From Actibacterium pelagium (GTDB lineage: Bacteria; Pseudomonadota; Alphaproteobacteria; Rhodobacterales; Rhodobacteraceae): a stretch of DNA of 64,000 bases. The stretch is from the NCBI RefSeq assembly GCF_002285415.1, contig NZ_NSBU01000007.1, forward strand, positions 932,501-996,500, written 5' to 3'. Below, piece after piece: positions 31,652-42,140 of this stretch. Position numbers and translations under genes: made by a program. The notes below the pieces were generated by a model. It ran no database searches, was not told the DNA's origin, and saw nothing but the letters and a program-made list of their open reading frames with translations. How positions within the stretch are numbered: the first letter of the stretch is position 1; the number at the start of each line of letters is the position of its first letter.

Positions 31652-33669
31652 GCCCAAGGGCGCCCCGCGCGCCCTTCATTCGCTCTGACGAAGCGCGGTT
31701 TCCCATTATTGTCATAAACGGCAATGGCCCCTGTGCGGGCCAATGTTCGGCGGTCCAACAGGCTGCACTTCCCATTCGGGCGATCACGGATCCACTGTGG
31801 CACAATCAGCCAATCGGCTTGCTGACATGCAGGGTCTAGTCGTTCTCGCCAACCACGCCCTTTCAACAAGACTACAGATTTTCCTAGCACTTCGGTCTGA
31901 ACCCAATTCGGATCTGGGCCCCAGTCTAGCCTTGCATGCGCTATGACCGGGTTTCCCGCGTCACCGTCATTCTCAAGCCAGCTTCGGGCGGAAAACCCGT
32001 CGCCCTTCGCTTTGCTCAACGCGCGCCCGGATGGGGTCATAACACCGTAGAGGCTTGCGGTGTCGGCGATCAGCATAATGGGCCGGTCCGAAATGCCCCA
32101 CAAACCGACAGCGATTGCGCAGGGTATGAACCCGGCCAAGCGCAGGGCCCCACGCCAGATGATCACGAACAACCCGCCAAGCGCTATCAACGGCAGAACG
32201 GCCACGTTGGGCGTTGTCACCGGCCATATCGCGCCCTCCAATGACGACACCCACTGCGCAACGTACAAGATCCACTCGATACCCCACCCCATCAGGGTGA
32301 ACCCCACTTTCCCCAAGCCAAGCGGAGCAAGCCCCAACCCCAGAACGGCAGACGGAATAACCAAGATCCCCATCAGAGGGACCGCCAGCAGGTTTGCCAG
32401 AAGGCCAAATTGTGCAACCTGATTGAAATGGGCCGCCGCGAAAGGCGCAGTCGCTGCGCCTGCGACTGCAGAGGAGATCACAGTTCCCAATATAGGGCGC
32501 GCCCATTTGGGGGACTGCGGCCAGTGATCAGGCCAGTCTTGTAGCGCACCAAATACGGCAACCAGCGCTGTCGTGGCAGCAAAGGACATCTGGAAGCCCG
32601 GCTCGACAAGGCTTTCGGGCTCTAAAAACAAGATGATCAGCGCGGCAATCGCGACAGACCGCAAGGTGACTGCCCTTCGATCTAACAACACGGCAAGCAA
32701 CATTACGGCCACCATGACAAAGGCGCGTTGGGTAGCGACATTCGCCCCCGATAAAGCCAAATACCCCGCCGCCGCGATTAACGCGACTAAGGCGGCGATC
32801 TTCTTGCTGTTCACGCGAAGGCCAAAAGCTGGCCAGAGGGCGAATCCAGCCCGCGTCAAGGCGAAGACAAACCCTGTCAGCAACCCCATGTGCAGCCCAG
32901 AGATTGCAAGAAGGTGCGCAAGGTTAGAATCTCTAAGATTATCCAACCGCTCTCGTGAAATGCCCGACCTATCCCCTGCAAGGATCGCCGCCGCAAAGGC
33001 GCCTGTTTCACCCGGCAATTGTTTATGCAGATAAGACGACAACGCTTGGCGCTGCTTCGCGACTGGCAAACTGTCAGCCTTGTCCGGGAGGATTTCGACC
33101 TCGCCCCTGACATATCCAACGCCACCAAGCCGGTCGAACCACGCATGCCGTTGAAAATCAAAACCTCCCGGCTCGACCGGCCCTGAAGGCGGCGACAAAT
33201 TTGCCGTCAGGCGGATGCGCATCCCCGCCAGCAAAGGTTGCGAAGGCAATGGACCATGAAGCGACACCCGCAGTTTTGCCGGCATCGGCCCAGAGAGTTT
33301 TGCGATGATCACGTTGTCCAAGGTCAGGCGCGGCGCATCCGACAAGGATCGGTCGACGCCAATCAACCTCCCCTCGACCAAACTGTAGGTGCGATATTCC
33401 AAAACCGGGGCGGCAACGGTCTGCGCCCGGACAGAGATCAGAACGACCCCCAGAAGGACGAAACCAATAGCACAAAAGACAGGGGCGACAGAGCGCGCCC
33501 AAATGCCAAGCGTCAAAAGAAACAGCGCGAGGCCCGTAAAGATCATCAGGTGACGCGAACCCGGTTCCCAGGGCAATTGAAAGTAAATGCCGATCCCGCA
33601 GGCAAGTGCGACGGGCACCCATAAAAACAGGTGACCGCGTTGCGCCGCAAAGAGATCACCTGGGGCCAT
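31645..33669 (-). CDS. comEC: ComEC/Rec2-family DNA-uptake channel lacking a recognisable nuclease domain
   Basis: A 674-residue inner-membrane protein. Two N-terminal helices and a soluble DUF4131 OB-like region (about 75-200) precede the Competence membrane domain, whose core reads [20 protein letters not shown]. Several more helices follow to about residue 540. The C-terminal 130 residues are soluble, but I see no HxHxDH metallo-beta-lactamase motif. The role is transport of single-stranded DNA into the cytoplasm during transformation, and in Rhodobacter for gene transfer agent uptake (family knowledge). It is divergent from gltX. Confidence 0.88.
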   Translation of the reverse strand: MAPGDLFAAQRGHLFLWVPVALACGIGIYFQLPWEPGSRHLMIFTGLALFLLTLGIWARSVAPVFCAIGFVLLGVVLISVRAQTVAAPVLEYRTYSLVEGRLIGVDRSLSDAPRLTLDNVIIAKLSGPMPAKLRVSLHGPLPSQPLLAGMRIRLTANLSPPSGPVEPGGFDFQRHAWFDRLGGVGYVRGEVEILPDKADSLPVAKQRQALSSYLHKQLPGETGAFAAAILAGDRSGISRERLDNLRDSNLAHLLAISGLHMGLLTGFVFALTRAGFALWPAFGLRVNSKKIAALVALIAAAGYLALSGANVATQRAFVMVAVMLLAVLLDRRAVTLRSVAIAALIILFLEPESLVEPGFQMSFAATTALVAVFGALQDWPDHWPQSPKWARPILGTVISSAVAGAATAPFAAAHFNQVAQFGLLANLLAVPLMGILVIPSAVLGLGLAPLGLGKVGFTLMGWGIEWILYVAQWVSSLEGAIWPVTTPNVAVLPLIALGGLFVIIWRGALRLAGFIPCAIAVGLWGISDRPIMLIADTASLYGVMTPSGRALSKAKGDGFSARSWLENDGDAGNPVIAHARLDWGPDPNWVQTEVLGKSVVLLKGRGWRERLDPACQQADWLIVPQWIRDRPNGKCSLLDRRTLARTGAIAVYDNNGKPRFVRANEGRAGRPWAQ

Positions 33670-33746
33670 GGCTTGTTCTTGCGCCTGCGATTGCTTAATC
33701 AGGCGCCAACGCTACGACCAACAAAGTTTCCAGAAGGTTAATCCTC

Positions 33747-35150
33747 ATGTCCGACGCCCCCGTCGTCACCCGTTTTGCCCCCTCGCCGACCGGCTACCTG
33801 CACATTGGCGGCGCCCGCACAGCCCTGTTCAACTGGCTTTATGCACGCGGGAAAGGTGGCAAGTTCCTATTGCGGATCGAAGATACTGACCGCGAACGTT
33901 CTACACCTGAAGCGACCGACGCCATTCTGAAAGGTCTAGAGTGGCTGGGACTGGACTATGACGGAGAGCCGATCAGCCAGTTCTCTCGTGTGGATCGCCA
34001 CGCAGAGGTTGCGCATCAGCTTCTGGCCGAGGGCAAAGCCTATAAATGCTACGCCACTCAAGAAGAGATTGCTGCCTTCCGTGAAGCAGCAAGGGCCGAA
34101 GGAAAATCCACCCTCTATCGCAGCCCCTGGCGCAGCGCTGACCCGGCAACCCACCCGGATGCCCCCTATGTCGTGCGCATCAAGGCACCGCGGGACGGCG
34201 AAACCGTCGTACAGGACGCCGTTCAGGGCAAAGTCGTCACGCGCAACGAATTGCTGGATGACATGATCCTGTTACGTTCGGACGGCACACCGGTCTACAT
34301 GCTGGCAGTTGTCGTTGATGACCATGACATGGGTGTGACCCACGCGATCCGAGGGGACGATCACCTGAACAACGCTGCGCGTCAGATGATGATTTACGAC
34401 GCGATGGGATGGGAAGCGCCCGTCTGGGCCCATATTCCCCTGATCCATGGTCCCGACGGCAAAAAACTGTCGAAACGCCACGGCGCGCTTGGTGTCGAAG
34501 AATATCAAGCCATGGGTTATCCGGCCGCAGGTATGCGCAACTATCTGGCCCGTCTGGGGTGGAGCCACGGGGATGATGAATTCTTCACCGACGCGCAAGC
34601 ACGTGAGTGGTTTGATCTGGATGGAATCGGCAAGGCGCCGGCGCGTCTGGACTTCAAAAAACTCGAGAATATTTGCGGGCAACATATGGCGGCGGCAGAT
34701 CATGCTGCGCTGCTAACAGAATTTGAAACATTTTTGTCAGCGACCGGGGCGTCTCCGCTTACTGCGACACAAAGAACCAGCCTCAGTGCGGCCCTGCCGT
34801 TTCTTCAAGGCAGTGCGAAGACCTTTCCTCAACTTGTTGAAAAGGCTAATTTTATTTTGGCATCCCGTCCGTTGGAACGCGACGCAAAAGCAGAAAAAGC
34901 GCTCGACACGGTATCCCGTAGTATACTGAAACAATTGACGCCGCAGTTGCAAAATGCTAGCTGGGACCGCGAAGCGCTAGAGGCGACTCTCAACGGGTTT
35001 GCGGAAGCTAACGAATTGAAGTTCGGCAAGCTTGCAGCACCACTCCGAGCAGCCCTCGCAGGGCGAGCAGTCTCGCCTAGCGTGTTTGACATGATGTTGG
35101 TTTTGGGCCGCGAAGAATCGCTGGCCCGGATCGAAGACGCGCAGGAATAA
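33747..35150 (+). CDS. gltX: Glutamyl-tRNA synthetase
   Basis: A 467-residue class Ic synthetase. The HIGH motif is [15 protein letters not shown] (HIGG at 19-22) and the KMSKS-type motif is [10 protein letters not shown] near residue 240. The zinc-site region is replaced by a short loop, as in many bacterial forms. The C-terminal helical anticodon-binding third (about 34690-35100) is visibly more AT-rich, with codons such as ttg, ttt and gaa, than the first two thirds. A hairpin terminator follows. Confidence 0.95.
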   Translation: MSDAPVVTRFAPSPTGYLHIGGARTALFNWLYARGKGGKFLLRIEDTDRERSTPEATDAILKGLEWLGLDYDGEPISQFSRVDRHAEVAHQLLAEGKAYKCYATQEEIAAFREAARAEGKSTLYRSPWRSADPATHPDAPYVVRIKAPRDGETVVQDAVQGKVVTRNELLDDMILLRSDGTPVYMLAVVVDDHDMGVTHAIRGDDHLNNAARQMMIYDAMGWEAPVWAHIPLIHGPDGKKLSKRHGALGVEEYQAMGYPAAGMRNYLARLGWSHGDDEFFTDAQAREWFDLDGIGKAPARLDFKKLENICGQHMAAADHAALLTEFETFLSATGASPLTATQRTSLSAALPFLQGSAKTFPQLVEKANFILASRPLERDAKAEKALDTVSRSILKQLTPQLQNASWDREALEATLNGFAEANELKFGKLAAPLRAALAGRAVSPSVFDMMLVLGREESLARIEDAQE

Positions 35151-35182
35151 CAGGTCACTGTCATCCCTGCGAACCACACAGG

Positions 35183-35207
35183 TCGGGGCCATCCTGCCCC
35201 GATCTTT
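35183..35207 (+). terminator. Hairpin terminator after gltX
   Basis: Stem TCGGGGC/GCCCCGA with a CATCCT loop followed by TCTTT. It lies 33 bp after the gltX stop and just ahead of the gltA leader. Confidence 0.65.
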
Positions 35208-35227
35208 CCTACGAGGGGATAGATACC

Positions 35228-36523
35228 ATGGCTGACAGCCCAAAAACTGCCACGCTGACGATCGGCGAAAATAGCTACGAATTGCCGATGAAAAGCCCAA
35301 GTGCTGGGCCTGATGTAGTTGATATCTCCAAGCTGTATGGTTCCGCAGGTGTGTTCACGCACGACCCCGGCTTCACCTCGACCTCGTCTTGTGAATCCAC
35401 CATCACCTATATCGATGGTGTGAAGGGTGAACTGCTGCACCGCGGGTACCCGATCGACCAACTGGCCGAGAAATCGCACTATCTGGAAGTCTGCTTCCTG
35501 CTGCTCTACGGCTATCTGCCGTCCAGCGTCGAGCTTGAGAAGTTCGAAACCACCATTACGCACCACACCATGGTGCACGAGCAGATGGGCAACTTCTTCC
35601 GTGGTTTCCGCCGAGACGCACACCCGATGGCGATTATGACCGGTGTTGTTGGTGCGATGTCAGCCTTCTACCATGACTCGACCGATGTGAATGACCCGCG
35701 CCAGCGTGAGATCGCTTCGCACCGCCTGATCGCGAAAATGCCGACCATTGCCGCCATGGCGTACAAATACACCATCGGTCAGCCTTTCGTGTATCCGCGC
35801 AACGATCTGGACTATGCGTCCAACTTCCTGCGCATGTGTTTTGCCGTTCCTGCCGAGGACTATGAGGTCAACCCGATCCTGTCCCGCGCCATGGACCGCA
35901 TCTTCACCCTGCATGCCGATCACGAGCAGAACGCGTCGACCTCGACTGTACGTCTGGCCTCGTCCTCGGGTGCGAACCCGTTCGCCTGTATCGCCGCTGG
36001 CATCGCCTGCCTGTGGGGTCCGGCTCACGGTGGCGCAAACCAGGCGTGTCTGGAAATGCTGCGCGAGATCGGCACCGTCGATCGCATCCCTGAATTCATC
36101 GCCCGTGCGAAAGACAAGAACGATCCGTTCCGCCTGATGGGCTTCGGTCACCGCGTCTACAAAAATACCGACCCGCGCGCGACGGTTCTGAAGAAATCGG
36201 CCGACGAAGTGCTGGAGCTTCTGGGTGTCGACGACAACCCGCTGCTGCAGGTCGCGAAAGAACTGGAACAGACTGCTCTGAACGATCCGTACTTCGTCGA
36301 GAAGAAGCTGTTCCCGAACGTCGACTTCTACTCGGGCATCATCCTCGAGGCGATGGGCTTCCCGACCTCGATGTTCACCCCGATCTTCGCGCTGTCGCGC
36401 ACCGTTGGCTGGATCAGCCAGTGGAAAGAGATGATCTCGGATCCAGCGCTGAAAATCGGTCGCCCACGTCAGCTGTACACCGGAGAGACCCTGCGCGATT
36501 ACGTGGAAATCGAAAACCGCTAA
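35228..36523 (+). CDS. gltA: Citrate synthase
   Basis: A 431-residue type II (hexameric-type) citrate synthase condensing acetyl-CoA and oxaloacetate. Catalytic regions are [32 protein letters not shown] and the C-terminal [14 protein letters not shown]. An ACGAGGGGAT ribosome-binding site precedes the ATG. It is a single-gene unit between the gltX terminator and a bidirectional terminator. Confidence 0.97.
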   Translation: MADSPKTATLTIGENSYELPMKSPSAGPDVVDISKLYGSAGVFTHDPGFTSTSSCESTITYIDGVKGELLHRGYPIDQLAEKSHYLEVCFLLLYGYLPSSVELEKFETTITHHTMVHEQMGNFFRGFRRDAHPMAIMTGVVGAMSAFYHDSTDVNDPRQREIASHRLIAKMPTIAAMAYKYTIGQPFVYPRNDLDYASNFLRMCFAVPAEDYEVNPILSRAMDRIFTLHADHEQNASTSTVRLASSSGANPFACIAAGIACLWGPAHGGANQACLEMLREIGTVDRIPEFIARAKDKNDPFRLMGFGHRVYKNTDPRATVLKKSADEVLELLGVDDNPLLQVAKELEQTALNDPYFVEKKLFPNVDFYSGIILEAMGFPTSMFTPIFALSRTVGWISQWKEMISDPALKIGRPRQLYTGETLRDYVEIENR

Positions 36524-36542
36524 TTCCGGTTCTCATAATACG

Positions 36543-36575
36543 AAACAGCCGCCCAATCGGGCGGCTGTTTTCATT
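36543..36575. terminator. Bidirectional terminator between gltA and the glnE partner gene
   Basis: Perfect 12-bp arms AAACAGCCGCCC and GGGCGGCTGTTT flank AATC, with a T-rich tail on the plus side. It serves gltA and probably the convergent small gene, whose stop codon lies at its edge. Confidence 0.92.
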
Positions 36576-36816
36576 TGCGACGGCGGCGTTTTCGGTGAAT
36601 CGGAATCTGCGCCTCATTTAACACCGTGATCATCGGATGATCTGGGTGATCTGCGCCATGTCGCTCTGCAAGCACTGCCGCACTTGGGGCCATGTCATCA
36701 TGTGGCAGGGATACAGCCCAATCCAGAAATATGGTTCGACAATCCTGAAGCGTAATGTCGGGGATCTGGAAGGACTGGGCGATCAAGCCTCTGGGGTCAT
36801 GTGTGTCGTCGGTCAT
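36571..36816 (-). CDS. Small conserved-looking protein co-translated with glnE
   Basis: 81 residues, no signal peptide or membrane segment. It has a mixed acidic N-terminus (MTDDTHDPRGLIAQSFQIPD), a Cys in TLQDCRTIFLDWAVSL, and an Arg/Lys-rich end (HRKRRRRK). I do not recognise the family. The ATG overlaps the glnE stop as ATGA, which argues that it is real and translated with glnE. The terminator directly behind makes it the end of that operon. A role linked to nitrogen regulation is only inference from position. Confidence 0.7.
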   Translation of the reverse strand: MTDDTHDPRGLIAQSFQIPDITLQDCRTIFLDWAVSLPHDDMAPSAAVLAERHGADHPDHPMITVLNEAQIPIHRKRRRRK

Positions 36817-39602
36817 TTGGAGGGGTCACCAAGAGCCTGCGTGATGGTCGCCCCAGCCTCGGCTGTGACGCTGTTCAACGTTTTGGACAACTTGTCCAAG
36901 TCATCGACCTCGCATGTTTGAAGTACAAACCGCAAGCTGCCCTGCCCCAACTTGTCTGGTGTGATTTCGCTGTCACTTAGCAGTTTCGAGGCGATCTGAA
37001 GTTTGCGCAGCAATGTATGCGCGCGGTTCAATATCTCTGCCTGTTCGGCACTCGGCCATCCGCCGGCGACAGCATCTTCCAACTGTTCCGTCGGACGAAC
37101 CTGAGTGCTCGCCGCCAACAACGCCCCGGCAGAGGCAACCAACTCGATATCGGTCAAATTTCCGGGGCCGTTCTTGGCATCCCAAACGCCCGTGCCGGGC
37201 TTGGCATCGGCAAGGCGGGTACGCATATCACGCACACCTTCCAAAACATGCTCTGGATTGCCTTTTTCGGCCAGCAGAAGGCGGCGGAATGCCTCGACCA
37301 CCTGCGCCAGATCGGGCGAACCCGCAACGACACGCGCGCGCGTCAGAGCAAGATGTTCCCACGTCCATGCCTCTTCGCGCTGATACAGCCGGAAGGACTC
37401 CAACGAGGTTGCCACAGGCCCTTGATTGCCCGACGGCCGCAGGCGCATGTCGACCTCGTACAGCTTGCCTTCGGACATCGGCGCGGACATCGCAGTTACC
37501 AAGGCTTGCGTCAGTCGGGCGTAATATGTGCGCGAGGCCAAAGGCCGTCTTCCCTCAGAACTATCAACGCCCGCCGGGTCATAGATCACGATCAGGTCCA
37601 AATCGGACCGCGGGGTCAGGCGCCCTGCCCCCAAAGACCCCATCCCCAGAACGACCGCACCATTACCCGGGGGTGGCCCGTGTTTTTTAGCGAAATTATC
37701 GACAACTACAGGCCATAGAGCCGCCAGAATAGCCTCTGCCAGATCAGCATATTCGGAAGAGGCCTCTTCCGCAGAAACCAGCCCGCGCAAAAGGTGCACA
37801 CCAATCCGGAAATGCCACTCTTTCAGCCAACGTCGCGCCGTGTCGAGCTTGCGCTCATAGTCGTCGGCCCGCCCCATTGCTGCGGACAATTCCTGCACCA
37901 ATGGTTCGAGGCCGGGCCATGGTGCAAAGAAGTCCCCGCCGATCACCGCATCCAGAACGCTGGCATTACGCGACAGGTATTGAGACAGCTCTGGCGCGAT
38001 CGACGTGATATCGATGATCAGATCGATCAGCTGCGGATTTGCTTCGAACAACGAAAACAGCTGCACACCGGCAGGAAGACCCGACAAGAACCCGTCAAAC
38101 GCGGTCAGCGCCTCTTCCGGGCGGTCGGAATCTGCCAGTTTTTTCAAAATTCCGGGGCGCAGGCGGTTAAAAATTTCGACCGCACGTTCAGATCGCAACG
38201 CGGGATAGCTTTGCCAGCGCTCAACCACTTTGGCGGTTGCCTCGGGAATGTCGATCAAAGCGTTCTGGCCGGGTTGCGAGGGCTCAAAGAAGTCCTCTGT
38301 CAGGTCTGCGACCCGTTCTAGTCGCTCGGTCAGTTCATCGCGAAACGCCTGCGTATCGCCATAGCCCATAAACCGTGCGATCCGGTCTACACCTTCAGCA
38401 CTTTTGGGCATGGTCTGCGTTTGGGCGTCTCCGACCATCTGCAGACGGTGCTCCAGCTCTCGGTGGATACGGTAGTCTTCGGACAGCTGTTCGCTGACGG
38501 CCTGCGGAATCCATCCGTTGGTGGCTAGACGGTCCAGACCTTCGACAGTGCCCCTAACCCGCAACGAAAGGTCCCTGCCCCCCGCAATCAGTTGGCGGGT
38601 CTGTGTGAAAAACTCGATCTCCCGAATTCCACCTGCGCCCAGCTTGATATTGTGGTTTTCAACCGTGATCGGGCCATGCAGCCCCTTGTGGTCGCGAATA
38701 CGCAGGCGCATGTCATGGGCGTCCTGTATCGCGGCGAAATCAAGGTGCTTTCGCCAGACGAAAGAGGTCAGGCGATCCAGATACCCCTCTCCGGCTTTGA
38801 TATCTCCGGCGCAGGCGCGCGCTTTGATATGTGCGGCTCGTTCCCAAGTGCGGCCAAGACTTTCATAATACCGCTCGGCGACCTCCATCGAGATACAGAC
38901 CGGTGTCACCGACGCATCGGGACGCAACCGAAGATCCGTTCGAAATACATACCCATCGCCGGTTTGGTCGGACAGGACCCCTGCCAATTCTCGCGTTGCG
39001 CGGATGAAACCAGAGCGGACCTCGTAGTAGTCATCAGGGTCGAATTGCGTTTCATCGAACAGACAGATCAGGTCGATATCAGAGGAATAGTTCAGCTCGT
39101 AGGCGCCCATCTTCCCCATTGCGATGGCGACCATGCCGCCGCCTTGGTCCAGACGTTCGCCACAAATAGACGGCAGCTTCTTACGTCTGACCTGTTCAGC
39201 GACCAGCAGGCCAAGCGCCTTATGAGTGGCCGACTGGGCCAATCGTGTCAGGGCATCGGTGACCTCTTCCAGCGACCAGACGCCCCCAAGGTCCGCCAAT
39301 GCAATCAACAGGGCTGCGTGCCGCTTGGCCGTTCGCAGGCCCGGCTTTAGCCCTGCATAATCCAGCGCGTCTATATCTTTCAGGATCTGTTCGAACGCAG
39401 CTTCAGGTGACTGACACAAAGCGTCCTGCGCCCAGGCCATGTCCCGCTTCAGCAATCCCCCCAGAAACGGACTGCAGCCAGCCGTGCCATTCAGAAGCTC
39501 TTGCATCTCGGGTCCCAGCCCGGCAAAGGACTGAGCAACTTCTGCTCCAATATCCGGATCGAAGGGAATAGGTGCGCGGGTCAGTCTTCTTGCGAACTCC
39601 AT
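36813..39602 (-). CDS. glnE: Bifunctional glutamine synthetase adenylyltransferase/deadenylase
   Basis: 929 residues with two nucleotidyltransferase domains: GKMGAYELNYSSDIDLICLFDE in the N-terminal (deadenylylase) half and GMGSLGAGRLTPRSDLDLIVIYDP in the C-terminal (adenylylase) half. Each is followed by a GlnD/PII-uridylyltransferase helical region. It switches glutamine synthetase off and on according to PII and glutamine. The length is usual. It is divergent from the YbaK-like gene. Confidence 0.96.
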   Translation of the reverse strand: MEFARRLTRAPIPFDPDIGAEVAQSFAGLGPEMQELLNGTAGCSPFLGGLLKRDMAWAQDALCQSPEAAFEQILKDIDALDYAGLKPGLRTAKRHAALLIALADLGGVWSLEEVTDALTRLAQSATHKALGLLVAEQVRRKKLPSICGERLDQGGGMVAIAMGKMGAYELNYSSDIDLICLFDETQFDPDDYYEVRSGFIRATRELAGVLSDQTGDGYVFRTDLRLRPDASVTPVCISMEVAERYYESLGRTWERAAHIKARACAGDIKAGEGYLDRLTSFVWRKHLDFAAIQDAHDMRLRIRDHKGLHGPITVENHNIKLGAGGIREIEFFTQTRQLIAGGRDLSLRVRGTVEGLDRLATNGWIPQAVSEQLSEDYRIHRELEHRLQMVGDAQTQTMPKSAEGVDRIARFMGYGDTQAFRDELTERLERVADLTEDFFEPSQPGQNALIDIPEATAKVVERWQSYPALRSERAVEIFNRLRPGILKKLADSDRPEEALTAFDGFLSGLPAGVQLFSLFEANPQLIDLIIDITSIAPELSQYLSRNASVLDAVIGGDFFAPWPGLEPLVQELSAAMGRADDYERKLDTARRWLKEWHFRIGVHLLRGLVSAEEASSEYADLAEAILAALWPVVVDNFAKKHGPPPGNGAVVLGMGSLGAGRLTPRSDLDLIVIYDPAGVDSSEGRRPLASRTYYARLTQALVTAMSAPMSEGKLYEVDMRLRPSGNQGPVATSLESFRLYQREEAWTWEHLALTRARVVAGSPDLAQVVEAFRRLLLAEKGNPEHVLEGVRDMRTRLADAKPGTGVWDAKNGPGNLTDIELVASAGALLAASTQVRPTEQLEDAVAGGWPSAEQAEILNRAHTLLRKLQIASKLLSDSEITPDKLGQGSLRFVLQTCEVDDLDKLSKTLNSVTAEAGATITQALGDPSK

Positions 39603-39686
39603 ACTGAATTCATGACCTTGCGCAGAGGGCTGGTCAACCAGATTACGACCGGATCAGCCGACGAGAATTCGAAAGGACGAACGACA

Positions 39687-40154
39687 ATGAGCAAAAGCCT
39701 GAAACGGGTCAGGGCCGCCTTGGAAGCCGCAAACCTGCCAGACGGTATTGTCGAGGTTGGCGTCGCCCGCACCGCGGCAGAGGCCGCAAGCTCTGTCGGA
39801 TGTCATGTGGACCAGATTGCCAAGTCGATCATCTTCAGAGGTGAAGAAGACGGGCTTGCATGGTTGTTTCTGACGGCAGGTGGCAATCAGGTCTGCGCTG
39901 ACAAGGCGTCAAAACTGGCCAAGCAGACATTGGGCAAAGCCGACGCCACACTTATCCGCGCGCAAACCGGGTTTGCCATTGGCGGCGTGTCACCGATCGG
40001 GCATCTGAACCCGATCAATGCGTTTATCGATCCGCGCCTGACCGAGTTTACAGAAGTCTGGGCGGCCGCCGGCACGCCCCGACATGTGTTTCCCCTGTCT
40101 CCGAAAGACCTGCTGGAACTGACCAAAGCGGAAATCGCTGATTTCACGACCTGA
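39687..40154 (+). CDS. YbaK/EbsC-type aminoacyl-tRNA deacylase
   Basis: A 155-residue single-domain protein of the YbaK/ProX editing superfamily. It has GCHVDQIAKSIIFRG with the conserved Lys, a GNQVCADKASKLAKQ stretch and FAIGGVSPIGH, the loop lining the active site. Such proteins clear mischarged tRNA (Cys-tRNA-Pro, Ala-tRNA-Pro or similar); the exact substrate is not readable. The ATG at 39687 has an AAGGA site. It overlaps nothing, and no clear terminator follows. Confidence 0.88.
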   Translation: MSKSLKRVRAALEAANLPDGIVEVGVARTAAEAASSVGCHVDQIAKSIIFRGEEDGLAWLFLTAGGNQVCADKASKLAKQTLGKADATLIRAQTGFAIGGVSPIGHLNPINAFIDPRLTEFTEVWAAAGTPRHVFPLSPKDLLELTKAEIADFTT

Positions 40155-40160
40155 CCGCAA

Positions 40161-40181
40161 AATGTAAAAAAGTTTTACATT
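40161..40181. promoter_or_regulatory. 21-bp AT-rich palindrome upstream of the DUF2852 gene
   Basis: Arms AATGTAAAA and TTTTACATT around AAG, 7 bp after the YbaK-like stop and 90 bp before the DUF2852 start. It lacks a following T-run on the plus strand, so it looks more like an operator than a terminator. Confidence 0.5.
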
Positions 40182-40270
40182 AGCCCTTGAACCACGGCGG
40201 ACAGTCCCCAAATCCTGATATGTGAAAGCAATAAACATCACCTTTTGTCATTATCTTTCGGGAGTAAAAA

Positions 40271-40657
40271 ATGAGTTCCGTCGCCACCTGGCCATCACAG
40301 GCCGAATCCTGGCTCGATCAGCGCGGTAAAGGCGCGTGGATCGCCGCCACGGTACTTGGTTTCATCTTCTTCTGGCCGGTTGGCCTTGCCCTTTTGGCTT
40401 ATATGATCTGGGGAAAAAACATGTTCGGAAAATGCGCAGCTCGTAAATCCAACCGCCACCACGGCTTCAAATCGTCGGGCAACACAGCATTCGACGCCTA
40501 CAAGGCCGAAACCCTGCGCCGCCTTCAGGACGAGCAGGAAAGTTTTGAGGCCTTCCTTCAGCGCCTTCGCGACGCCAAGGACAAGTCCGAGTTCGACCAG
40601 TTCATGGACGAACGCGCCGCAAAAGCCAAAGACGCTGGCGAAGCCGAACTTGCATAA
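40271..40657 (+). CDS. DUF2852 small membrane protein
   Basis: 128 residues. One or two hydrophobic segments (about 24-48, WIAATVLGFIFFWPVGLALLAYMIWG) are followed by a basic patch and a charged C-terminal helix (LRRLQDEQESFEAFLQRLRDAKDKSEFDQFMDERAAKAKD) that is likely coiled coil. This is the DUF2852 pattern, common in Rhodobacteraceae and of unknown function. It has its own terminator. Confidence 0.8.
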   Translation: MSSVATWPSQAESWLDQRGKGAWIAATVLGFIFFWPVGLALLAYMIWGKNMFGKCAARKSNRHHGFKSSGNTAFDAYKAETLRRLQDEQESFEAFLQRLRDAKDKSEFDQFMDERAAKAKDAGEAELA

Positions 40658-40665
40658 CGCAATGC

Positions 40666-40694
40666 CCCGCCCCAATTTTGGGGCGGGTCTTCTT
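40666..40694 (+). terminator. Rho-independent terminator after the DUF2852 gene
   Basis: Stem CCCGCCCCAA with TTGGGGCGGG and a short TT loop, then TCTTCTT, 9 bp after the stop codon. Confidence 0.85.
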
Positions 40695-40711
40695 AATTCT
40701 CAGGACAAGAT

Positions 40712-41164
40712 ATGTATTCCCAAATGACCAGCGGCCTGCCTGACCCGGAATTTCAGGCAGAGTTCTATCAGGACGTTCCCGTAAAAAGGCTGATCGCTTG
40801 GGGAATCGACTTTGCGATTACGATCGCTTTGACCTTGGTTCTTGCCCTGCTGACCTTTCCTATCAGCGTCTTCTTTTTCCCCCTTTGGTTTTTGATCGTC
40901 AGTTTTGCTTATCGCGTTCTGACGATTTCTCGCTGGTCCGCAACGCTTGGCATGCGACTGGTGGCGATTGACCTGCGCCAATCGGATGGCAGTTACTTCG
41001 ACACACCGTCAGCCATCATGCACACGCTTTTGTTCACGATCAGCAGTTCGTTCATTGTGCCCCAGATAATTTCCATCATCATGGCGGTGAACTTTCCTCG
41101 CGCTCAAATGCTGCATGATGTGTTCATGGGAACAGCCGCCGTAAATCGCTCTGCACGCAGTTAA
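40712..41164 (+). CDS. RDD-family membrane protein
   Basis: A 150-residue protein with three hydrophobic helices. The RDD signature region appears as VKRLIAWGIDFAITIAL (Arg and Asp in helix one), and RWSATLGMRLVAIDLRQ follows before the last helix. RDD proteins are poorly characterised; some act in ion transport. An AGGACA site precedes the ATG. It is followed closely by ate. Confidence 0.82.
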   Translation: MYSQMTSGLPDPEFQAEFYQDVPVKRLIAWGIDFAITIALTLVLALLTFPISVFFFPLWFLIVSFAYRVLTISRWSATLGMRLVAIDLRQSDGSYFDTPSAIMHTLLFTISSSFIVPQIISIIMAVNFPRAQMLHDVFMGTAAVNRSARS

Positions 41165-41232
41165 CCTTTACAGGGCTTGGCCATTGCGATCCGCTTTGCT
41201 AGGCTTTGATGAGTTTTCAGCACCGAGAGCAT

Positions 41233-42057
41233 ATGCGCCACAGTCTACCACTTGCCCCGCAGTTCTATGTGACTGCCCCGCAGCCCTGCCCCTATCTGCC
41301 TGACCGGATGGAGCGGAAGCTGTTTACAGCATTGCAAGGTGACTTTGCCGACAAGCTGAACGACAGCCTGTCCAAACAAGGCTTTCGCCGCTCGCAGAAC
41401 GTCCTCTACCGGCCCTCTTGCGCAGATTGCTGCGCGTGCCTGTCTGCAAGGATCAAGGTCTCGGAGTTTACGCCTCGTCGCAGCCAACGCCGCACAATAA
41501 AGCGGAACGAACACCTTCAGCGGCAAGCAAGCTCTCCTTGGGCGACAGAAGCGCAGTTCGATCTGTTCCGGCGCTATCTGGACCAGCGCCACGCCGATGG
41601 TGGCATGGCCGACATGGATATCTTCGAATTCGCAGCGATGATCGAGGAAACCCCGGTTCGGTCACGCGTCGTTGAATACACGGCACCGGAAGAAGACGGC
41701 TCTCGCAGCTTGCAAGCGGTTTGCCTGACCGATGTTCTCGAAGACGGGCTGTCGATGGTCTATTCCTTCTACGAACCCGAATGTGAGAAAGACAGTCTGG
41801 GAACCTATATGGTGCTGGATCACATCGCCCTCGCTCAGGAAGCAGGCCTGCCCTACGTCTATCTGGGCTACTGGGTGCCGGGCAGCCCGAAGATGGGGTA
41901 CAAATCTCGCTTTGCGGGGCTAGAGGTCTTTCGCGCCGGTCAGTGGCAACCGCTTGGCGATCCGGACAGCTACAACACCGAGAAACATCCGATGTCCGTC
42001 GACCCAATTGCCGAACAGGTCGCCAACATCACCTTGCCAGATATCGGCCCGTCCTAA
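41233..42057 (+). CDS. bpt: Aspartate/glutamate leucyltransferase (N-end rule)
   Basis: A 274-residue ATE-fold transferase that adds Leu to N-terminal Asp or Glu of proteins, marking them for ClpAP. Cys-rich [15 protein letters not shown] and the C-terminal region [23 protein letters not shown] are family signatures. The frame opens at a TTG 27 bp upstream, but the ATG at 41233 gives the usual [22 protein letters not shown] start behind a GAGAGC leader. Confidence 0.92.
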   Translation: MRHSLPLAPQFYVTAPQPCPYLPDRMERKLFTALQGDFADKLNDSLSKQGFRRSQNVLYRPSCADCCACLSARIKVSEFTPRRSQRRTIKRNEHLQRQASSPWATEAQFDLFRRYLDQRHADGGMADMDIFEFAAMIEETPVRSRVVEYTAPEEDGSRSLQAVCLTDVLEDGLSMVYSFYEPECEKDSLGTYMVLDHIALAQEAGLPYVYLGYWVPGSPKMGYKSRFAGLEVFRAGQWQPLGDPDSYNTEKHPMSVDPIAEQVANITLPDIGPS

Positions 42058-42140
42058 GTTCAGCTTGAAGGTCCATGGCCAAACCTGTGGACACAGGATT
42101 GGCTGGAACGACTTCGACACACCCCAGATACGAGTACAGC

